Source: Clostridium bovifaecis (GTDB lineage: Bacteria; Bacillota; Clostridia; Clostridiales; Clostridiaceae). From it: 64,000 bases of DNA. Position numbers and translations under genes: made by a program. How positions within the stretch are numbered: the stretch's first letter is position 1; each line of letters begins with the position of its first letter. The stretch covers positions 1,581,249 through 1,645,248 of the forward strand of contig CP046522.1 in assembly GCA_009738435.1 (NCBI GenBank). Direction: 5' to 3'. The notes below the pieces were generated by a model. That model saw nothing but the letters and a program-made list of their open reading frames with translations. It searched no databases and had not been told where the DNA came from. This document shows, in pieces, positions 58,413-64,000 of the stretch.

Positions 58413-58931
58413 TTGGATTTAAGAGAAAATATAAGAATAATTGAAGGATTTCCAAAGGAAGGTATAAGTTTTAAAGATGTAACAACATTATTAAATGATG
58501 GAGAAGCTTTTAAAAATGCTGTAGATGAAGTAGTAAATTATCTAAAAGATAAAAATATAGATGTAGTTGTTGGACCAGAAGCAAGAGGATTCTTATTTGG
58601 TACTCCTGTTGCATATGCTTTAGGCGCAGGGTTTGTTCCTGTAAGAAAAAAGGGTAAGCTTCCATGTGAAACAGTAAGTGTCAATTATGATTTGGAATAT
58701 GGCGCTGACACTTTGCAAATGCATAAAGATGCTATAAAACCTGGTCAAAGGGTAGCAATAGTAGATGACTTACTTGCTACTGGAGGAACTATAGAGTCTG
58801 TAATCAAGTTGATTGAAGAGCTTGGTGGAGAGGTAGTAAGTGCCGATTTTATAGTTGAATTAACAGAGCTAAAAGGAAGAGAAAAGTTAAAGAGTTATGA
58901 TGTAATGTCTTTAGTAAAATACGATATCTAG
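58413..58931 (+). CDS. apt: Adenine phosphoribosyltransferase
   Basis: Salvages adenine to AMP with PRPP. 172 residues: [45 protein letters not shown] and the PRPP loop [14 protein letters not shown]. The start is TTG 58413 with AGGGGGAA. Standard neighbour of relA in Clostridia. Confidence 0.95.
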   Translation: MDLRENIRIIEGFPKEGISFKDVTTLLNDGEAFKNAVDEVVNYLKDKNIDVVVGPEARGFLFGTPVAYALGAGFVPVRKKGKLPCETVSVNYDLEYGADTLQMHKDAIKPGQRVAIVDDLLATGGTIESVIKLIEELGGEVVSADFIVELTELKGREKLKSYDVMSLVKYDI

Positions 58932-59001
58932 TAGGAATATTGCAAGGTTTATTATTGCAAAGTTCTACATGATATTATATAATTATTATAAAAAAATGTC
59001 G

Positions 59002-59030
59002 GCTGGTTATATAAACCAGCTTTTGATTTT
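59002..59030 (+). terminator. Terminator after apt
   Basis: GCTGGTT pairs with AACCAGC (59002-59008 with 59014-59020), followed by TTTTGATTTT. Confidence 0.78.
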
Positions 59031-59044
59031 AGGAGAGAATTTGT

Positions 59045-61228
59045 ATGCTGGATGATTTATTACAAATAATTGATAAAAATTGTAATAATATAGATAAGAA
59101 AATAATTATTAAAGCTTATAATTATGCTGAAGGTGCCCATAAGGAGCAAAAAAGAGTTTCAGGAGAGCCTTATATTGTACATCCAGTTGAAGTTGCATGC
59201 ATTTTAGCCGAAATGGGACTAGATGAAAATACAATTGCAGCAAGTTTACTTCATGACGTTATAGAAGATACTGAATTCACTTATAAAGACTTAGAAGATG
59301 AATTCAATATTGAAGTAGCTAATTTAGTAGAAGGAGTAACTAAGCTTGGAAAGATAAAATATAAAACAAAAGAAGAACAGCAGGCAGAGAATGTAAGAAA
59401 AATGCTTTTTGCTATGACAAAGGACATAAGGGTAATATTGATAAAGCTAGCGGATAGACTGCACAATATGAGAACTTTAAAATACATGCCTGTTGAAAAA
59501 CAAAAGGAAAAAGCTAAGGAAACTTTAGACATTTATGCACCTTTAGCTCATAGGTTGGGTATATCTAAAATAAAATGGGAACTTGAAGATTTGTCTTTAA
59601 GATATATGCATCCAAACGAATATTATGATTTAGTTAGAAAGGTCGCAGAAAAAAGAAAAGAAAGAGAAGAGTATATAAGTAAGATAATAAGAGAACTGAA
59701 AGCTAAGCTTGCTTCCGCTGATATAGAATCAGAAATCGCAGGAAGGCCTAAGCATTTTTATAGTATATATAGAAAAATGGTCATAAAAAATAAAACAATC
59801 GATCAAATCTTTGATTTAACAGCCGTTAGAATACTTGTAAATGATGTGAAGGATTGTTATGCGGCTTTAGGTATGGTTCATACAATGTATAAGCCCATAC
59901 CAGGGAGATTTAAAGATTATATAGCAATGCCGAAGCCTAATATGTATCAGTCTCTTCATTCTACAGTTATAGGACCCCAAGGGAAGCCTTTTGAAATACA
60001 AATAAGAACCTATGATATGCATCATACATCGGAATATGGTATTGCTGCACATTGGAAATACAAAGAAGGTGCTCCTAAAAGTGGGGATAAGGATTTTGAA
60101 ACTAAATTAGCTTGGCTTAGGGAAGTATTAGAATGGCAAAGAGAGACTTCAAATCCTGAGGAGTTTATGGAAGACTTTAAAATTGACATGTTTTCTGATG
60201 AAGTTTTTGTGTTTACTCCAAAGGGAGCAGTTATAAATCTTCCATATGATTCTACTCCTATAGATTTTGCATACAGAATTCATACTGATATAGGGCATAG
60301 ATGCGTAGGCGCAAAAGTAAATAGTAAGATTGTGCCTCTAGATTACCATTTAAAAACGGGAGAAATAGTTGAAGTGCTAACTTCCTCCTTACCGAAGGGG
60401 CCTAACATAGACTGGCTAAATATAACCAAAAGTAATCAAGCAAAATCGAAAATTAAGGCTTGGTTTAAGAAGGAAAAAAGGCTAGAGAATATTGAAAAAG
60501 GCAAAGAGCTTATGGAGAAGGAGTGCAAAAGGCAGGGACTCAACTTTGGGAAGCTAGCAAAAGGAGATTCTTTAGAGAGCTTATTAAAAAAATATAATTT
60601 TAATGGATTAGATGATTTATATGTAGCAGTTAGTATAGGAGCTCTAAGTCCATCTTCTGTTATAAATAGGCTAATAGGCTTTATAAAGAGTCAAGAAAAG
60701 GAAGAAGAAAGTTTAGAACAGATAAAGGAACAACTTGAACACTCAGCAAACAACAATAGAAGAAAGTCAAATTCTCCTGGTGTTAAGGTTAGAGGTATTG
60801 ATAATGTATTAGTTAGATTTGCAAAGTGCTGTAATCCAGTTCCAGGAGATGCTATAACAGGTTATATAACTAAAGGCAGAGGAGTATCAGTTCACAGAGA
60901 AGATTGTGAAAATGCAAAAGCCCTTATATTAAATGATGGAAGCAGAATTATTGATGTAGAGTGGGAAGATGAAAACTCAAGAAAATCAGAATATATTACA
61001 GAAATTGAGGTTAGAGCAGAGGATAGACATGGGCTTCTAGCAGAGATAATGGAAGCTATTATTCAGACCAAAATCGTTCTATATGCAGTAAATGCTAAAA
61101 CTTCAAAAGCAAACGTAGCTATAATAACAATTAAACTGAGAATAGCTGACATCGAAAAGCTAAAAGAAGTTATGAGGAAAATGAGAAGAATAAAGGGGAT
61201 TATTGCAGTATATAGAACTAAGAATTAA
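59045..61228 (+). CDS. relA: Bifunctional (p)ppGpp synthetase/hydrolase, RelA/SpoT family
   Basis: Controls the stringent response. 727 residues in the standard order: HD hydrolase domain (EPYIVHPVEVACILAEMGLD, LLHDVIEDTEFT, KLADRLHNMRTL), synthetase domain (GRPKHFYSIYRKM, YIAMPKPNMYQSLHSTVIGP), TGS domain (VFVFTPKGAVINLP), a helical/zinc-finger region (FAKCCNPVPGD) and a C-terminal ACT domain. The HD and synthetase motifs are both intact, so it should be bifunctional. RBS TAGGAGAG. Confidence 0.96.
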   Translation: MLDDLLQIIDKNCNNIDKKIIIKAYNYAEGAHKEQKRVSGEPYIVHPVEVACILAEMGLDENTIAASLLHDVIEDTEFTYKDLEDEFNIEVANLVEGVTKLGKIKYKTKEEQQAENVRKMLFAMTKDIRVILIKLADRLHNMRTLKYMPVEKQKEKAKETLDIYAPLAHRLGISKIKWELEDLSLRYMHPNEYYDLVRKVAEKRKEREEYISKIIRELKAKLASADIESEIAGRPKHFYSIYRKMVIKNKTIDQIFDLTAVRILVNDVKDCYAALGMVHTMYKPIPGRFKDYIAMPKPNMYQSLHSTVIGPQGKPFEIQIRTYDMHHTSEYGIAAHWKYKEGAPKSGDKDFETKLAWLREVLEWQRETSNPEEFMEDFKIDMFSDEVFVFTPKGAVINLPYDSTPIDFAYRIHTDIGHRCVGAKVNSKIVPLDYHLKTGEIVEVLTSSLPKGPNIDWLNITKSNQAKSKIKAWFKKEKRLENIEKGKELMEKECKRQGLNFGKLAKGDSLESLLKKYNFNGLDDLYVAVSIGALSPSSVINRLIGFIKSQEKEEESLEQIKEQLEHSANNNRRKSNSPGVKVRGIDNVLVRFAKCCNPVPGDAITGYITKGRGVSVHREDCENAKALILNDGSRIIDVEWEDENSRKSEYITEIEVRAEDRHGLLAEIMEAIIQTKIVLYAVNAKTSKANVAIITIKLRIADIEKLKEVMRKMRRIKGIIAVYRTKN

Positions 61229-61252
61229 TTTTTTAGTTCTATATACTTCATT
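61207..61252 (+). terminator. Hairpin overlapping the end of relA
   Basis: A perfect 15-base stem pairs 61207-61221 with 61233-61247, and a TTTTT stretch comes a few bases later. It may terminate or protect the relA transcript. Confidence 0.6.
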
Positions 61253-61297
61253 TTTAATTATAGAAATTTTTCAAACTTTATAAGTGGGGTGTATGGT

Positions 61298-61747
61298 ATG
61301 AGAGCTGTGGTCCAAAGAGTCAAATACTCTAGTGTAACCGTTGAAGGAAAAATGGTTGGAGAAATAAAAAAAGGGTTTAATGTATTATTAGGTATATCAA
61401 AGGATGATAATATAGAGGATGCAAAATATTTAAAAGATAAAATTGTGAATTTAAGGGTATTTGAGGACGAAGAAGGTAAACTTAACAGGTCATTAAAAGA
61501 TGTAGATGGCGAACTTTTAATTGTTTCTCAATTTACATTATATGGAGACTGCAGAAAGGGAAGAAGACCTAATTTCATGGAAGCACTTGGAGGCGCAGAA
61601 GCTGAGAAGCTTTACTTAGAGTTTGTAGCTTTATGCAAGGAAGAAGTAAAAAAGCTTGAAACTGGTGTATTTGGGGCGGAAATGGATGTAGACATAAGAA
61701 ATGATGGCCCTGTAACACTTATAATTGATAGTAAAAAAGTTTTTTAA
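61298..61747 (+). CDS. dtd: D-aminoacyl-tRNA deacylase
   Basis: Removes D-amino acids (and glycine from tRNA-Ala). 149 residues: [39 protein letters not shown] (SQFTLYG motif) and the C-terminal [10 protein letters not shown] (NxGP motif). The start is ATG 61298. Intact. Confidence 0.95.
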   Translation: MRAVVQRVKYSSVTVEGKMVGEIKKGFNVLLGISKDDNIEDAKYLKDKIVNLRVFEDEEGKLNRSLKDVDGELLIVSQFTLYGDCRKGRRPNFMEALGGAEAEKLYLEFVALCKEEVKKLETGVFGAEMDVDIRNDGPVTLIIDSKKVF

Positions 61748-61772
61748 CTTAATTTATAAAGGGGATAGTTCA

Positions 61773-62378
61773 ATGAAAATTAAAAGAATTCCGGCAGGGA
61801 TTTATGGTGCAAATTGCTATATATTGTTTGAAGAAGATACTAGAGTAGGATGCGTAATCGATCCAGGTGGAGATGAAGATATACTTATAAAAGAGATAGA
61901 TAAAACTAACATAGAGCTAAAATTTATACTATTGACTCATGGACATATTGATCATGTTGGAGCAGTTGAAGCTATTAAAGATGAATATGAGATTCCTGTA
62001 TACATAGATAAAAGAGACAAAGAATTCATGAAACAAGGGGGAGGCGTATTCGGCTCCTTGTGGAATAGTGATTTAGAAGACAAAGACATAGAAGATGGAG
62101 ATGTAATAACTCTTGGAAACCTTAATATTAAGTGCATATCAACTCCAGGACACACTCCGGGAGGAATGTGTTTTTTAGTAAATAATGTAGTATTTACAGG
62201 AGATACTTTGTTCCACGGGTCTATTGGAAGAACAGATTTTCCAGGTGGTAACTATAAGGAGCTAATACATAACATCAAGACTAAACTTATGGTTCTGCAA
62301 GATGATATTATCGTTCTCCCAGGCCATGAAAGCGAGAGCAATATCAAATTTGAAAGAGAACATAATCCGTTTCTTTAG
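61773..62378 (+). CDS. Metallo-beta-lactamase-fold hydrolase (glyoxalase II-like)
   Basis: A 201-residue protein with the dinuclear metal site THGHIDHVG near residue 60, TPGHTPGGMCF, FTGDTLFHGSIGRTDFPGG and a final LPGHESESNI. It belongs to the YcbL/glyoxalase-II-like group usually found next to dtd and hemZ in Clostridia. Exact substrate unknown. The start is ATG 61773 with AAGGGGA. The stop codon lies in the loop of a hairpin. Confidence 0.9.
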   Translation: MKIKRIPAGIYGANCYILFEEDTRVGCVIDPGGDEDILIKEIDKTNIELKFILLTHGHIDHVGAVEAIKDEYEIPVYIDKRDKEFMKQGGGVFGSLWNSDLEDKDIEDGDVITLGNLNIKCISTPGHTPGGMCFLVNNVVFTGDTLFHGSIGRTDFPGGNYKELIHNIKTKLMVLQDDIIVLPGHESESNIKFEREHNPFL

Positions 62379-62493
62379 AAACGGAGTTAAAGCGCTTGAG
62401 GCGCTTTGTTAGGGCACTTTCAATGTAGTTAGAAGTTAGTAAGTGGAGAAAAGTTACAATTCATTTCTAACATCTAACTCCTAACCTGATAAA
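62367..62493. repeat. Palindrome-rich intergenic element, copy F
   Basis: It starts with the 18-base hairpin CCGTTTC/GAAACGG (62367-62384) that contains the stop codon of the preceding gene. AAAGCGCTTGAGGCGCTTT (62389-62407) follows, and then GTTAGAAGTTAG-type (62428-62439) and TCTAACATCTAACTCCTAAC-type (62466-62485) arms that pair imperfectly. Same word style as copies A-E, but shorter. Confidence 0.55.
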
Positions 62494-62513
62494 AAGAGGT
62501 GAAATGAAAGATT

Positions 62514-63941
62514 ATGATAAAAATAAAATTAAACGACGAAGCCTATAGGTATGATGTATATCATATGTTTAACCTTTTCTATAGCTTTGTAAACATTGAC
62601 TTTGTAGAAGAAAATTACGACTATGAAGTTAATATAACTAAAAATCAACTTTTAATAAGCAGCAATGATAGTGATTTAAAAACCTTTAAAATAAATGATG
62701 ATAGAAAGATTAGAGATCAGGTTAAAGAAGCTGTGTTTAAGTACTTAAAAGATAGGACTGGTAAAGAGCTCCCTTGGGGAATACTTATAGGCATAAGACC
62801 TACAAAAATAGCATTGGATATGATGGAGCAGGGTTTAGAAGATGAAGAAATAATCCGAGCGTTTAAAGAAAAAGGTTTTGTAAGAGAAGATAAGGCAAGA
62901 CTTTGCATAGATGTTGCAAAAGTTGAAAGAGAAATGGTGAACAAAGACACTAAAACTATAAGCATATATATAGGCATGCCATTTTGTCCTACAAGATGCT
63001 TGTACTGCTCCTTTGCCTCAAATCCAATAAAAAGCTGCAAAAATTTAGTTCACCCTTATCTTGAGGCATTAAGCTATGAAATTGAAGAAATGAAGAAATT
63101 TATCGAGAGTAAAGGGCTTAGTATAGAATGTGTTTACTTTGGAGGAGGAACTCCTACATCGATAAATGATGAAGAATTTCGAGATATTTTATATAAGGTT
63201 CATAATAGCTTCGTAGAGGGAAGAAATGTAAAAGAGTTTAATGTAGAATGCGGAAGGCCCGATAGTATTACAGAGGCTAAACTAAAGTCTATGAAAGATC
63301 TCAATGTAAATAGAATAAGCATTAATCCTCAGACTATGAACGATGATACGTTAAAATCTATTGGAAGGAACCATACTGTTCAAGATGTAATAGATAAATT
63401 CAATCTAGCAAGAAAATTAGGTTTTGAAAACATAAATATGGATATCATAGTTGGACTCCCAAATGAAGGTTTAGATCATATTGAGAATACATGCTTAGAG
63501 ATTCTAAGACTAAATCCAGATAGTTTGACGGTACATGGAATGTCGCTAAAGAGAGCCTCTATATTACATGAACAAATTTTTAATGATAAAGTAAAGATAA
63601 AGCAGCAAGATGAATTAAATGAAATGTATAGAAGGACTGCAGAACTAGCTGAAAGATTAGGTATGAAGCCTTACTATATGTACAGACAAAAAAATATGGT
63701 GGGAAATATGGAAAATGTAGGATATTGCAAACCTTATAAAGAAGGATTATACAATATAGAGATGATTGAAGATAAACAGACCATAATAGCACTGGGAGCA
63801 GATGCTGTTACAAAAGCTGTATTCTTAGAAAACAATAGGATAGAAAGGTTTGGAAACCTAAAAGATGTTAGAGAATACACCATTAGAATACAGGAGAAAG
63901 TAGAGGGTAAGATAAAATTTTTAGAAACTCTTTATGAGTAA
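62514..63941 (+). CDS. hemZ: Oxygen-independent coproporphyrinogen III dehydrogenase-like radical-SAM protein HemZ
   Basis: A radical-SAM enzyme of the HemN/HemZ family, 475 residues. An N-terminal HemZ-specific region (about 150 residues, with ELPWGILIGIRPTKIALDMME) precedes the radical-SAM cluster site CPTRCLYC (CxxxCxxC), then YFGGGTPTSI and NRISINPQTMNDDTL. It may act in haem metabolism, though many clostridia carry it without a full pathway. The start is ATG 62514; an ATG at 62503 is in another frame and soon stops. Intact. Confidence 0.92.
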   Translation: MIKIKLNDEAYRYDVYHMFNLFYSFVNIDFVEENYDYEVNITKNQLLISSNDSDLKTFKINDDRKIRDQVKEAVFKYLKDRTGKELPWGILIGIRPTKIALDMMEQGLEDEEIIRAFKEKGFVREDKARLCIDVAKVEREMVNKDTKTISIYIGMPFCPTRCLYCSFASNPIKSCKNLVHPYLEALSYEIEEMKKFIESKGLSIECVYFGGGTPTSINDEEFRDILYKVHNSFVEGRNVKEFNVECGRPDSITEAKLKSMKDLNVNRISINPQTMNDDTLKSIGRNHTVQDVIDKFNLARKLGFENINMDIIVGLPNEGLDHIENTCLEILRLNPDSLTVHGMSLKRASILHEQIFNDKVKIKQQDELNEMYRRTAELAERLGMKPYYMYRQKNMVGNMENVGYCKPYKEGLYNIEMIEDKQTIIALGADAVTKAVFLENNRIERFGNLKDVREYTIRIQEKVEGKIKFLETLYE

Positions 63942-64000
63942 TAGTTTACAGTTCTGAATTTTGGTTTTATAATTTATACTTAGTGCACAATATTTGGGTT

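Noticed and set aside
62503-62548. ATG 62503 as the start of hemZ
   Set aside because: It is in another frame that stops after 14 codons; the HemZ N-terminus fits ATG 62514.
1-64000. Prophage, integrative element, rRNA or tRNA genes
   Set aside because: No integrase, transposase, phage structural gene or recognisable RNA gene was seen on either strand.

Overview
This is a strongly AT-rich chromosomal segment from a spore-forming, anaerobic Firmicute, most likely Clostridium in the strict sense. The pointers are the spoIIAA-spoIIAB-sigF and spoVAC-VAD-VAE sporulation genes, the clostridial SCIFF peptide and its radical-SAM maturase (scfA/scfB), HemZ, many TTG/GTG starts behind strong AGGAGG-type ribosome binding sites, and the order yajC-TIGR04086-scfAB-secDF-(recJ)-apt-relA-dtd-hemZ. 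I saw no rRNA, tRNA, CRISPR array, prophage or transposase gene.

Region 1 (1-26.8 kb) is a cell-surface glycan locus. After the end of a TPR protein come galU, a membrane 4,6-dehydratase of the CapD/PglF type, a wbpA/wbpB/wbpD-like trio for diacetamido-uronic acid synthesis, and a complete seven-gene set for CMP-legionaminic acid by the GDP-sugar route (legF, legI, legG, legH, ptmE, legB, legC). A GT-B transferase with sialyltransferase-like motifs follows and is a good candidate for the legionaminic acid transferase. Then come a MurJ/MviN-type flippase, a membrane-anchored leucine-rich-repeat protein, two Wzy/WaaL-like polymerase/ligases, three further glycosyltransferases, an initiating phosphoglycosyltransferase, a WecG/TagA-type enzyme and a Wzx flippase.

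Region 2 (26.9-34.1 kb) holds a nitroreductase, a cyclodeaminase (FchA-like), and a solitary adenine DNA methyltransferase closely resembling the C. difficile sporulation methylase CamA. It lies directly upstream of a spoIIA operon that has an excellent sigma-H promoter, followed by spoVACDE.

Region 3 (34.1-48.6 kb) is housekeeping and mixed: PBP1A and hpt on the minus strand, a long HflX with an N-terminal RadC/JAMM-like domain, a nucleotidyltransferase, a MocR regulator, a HEAT-repeat protein, YigZ, YebC, a YjiH membrane protein and a ferritin-like protein.

Region 4 (48.7-64 kb) is the conserved clostridial block ruvAB-queA-tgt-yajC-TIGR04086-scfAB-secDF, then a truncated RecJ-like protein that has lost all four checked metal-ligand positions, then apt-relA-dtd-MBL hydrolase-hemZ.

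Two features cut across the window. First, six intergenic elements of one palindrome-rich style sit mostly on stop codons. The two largest (32.4 and 47.6 kb) are inverted copies sharing 139 identical bases. Second, about seventeen genes are broken by small frame changes, nearly all explained as loss of one base from an A/T run or loss of one TA from a TA tract. Because essential-type and operon-embedded genes are hit, sequence error is the leading explanation, and I give the reconstructed full-length genes.
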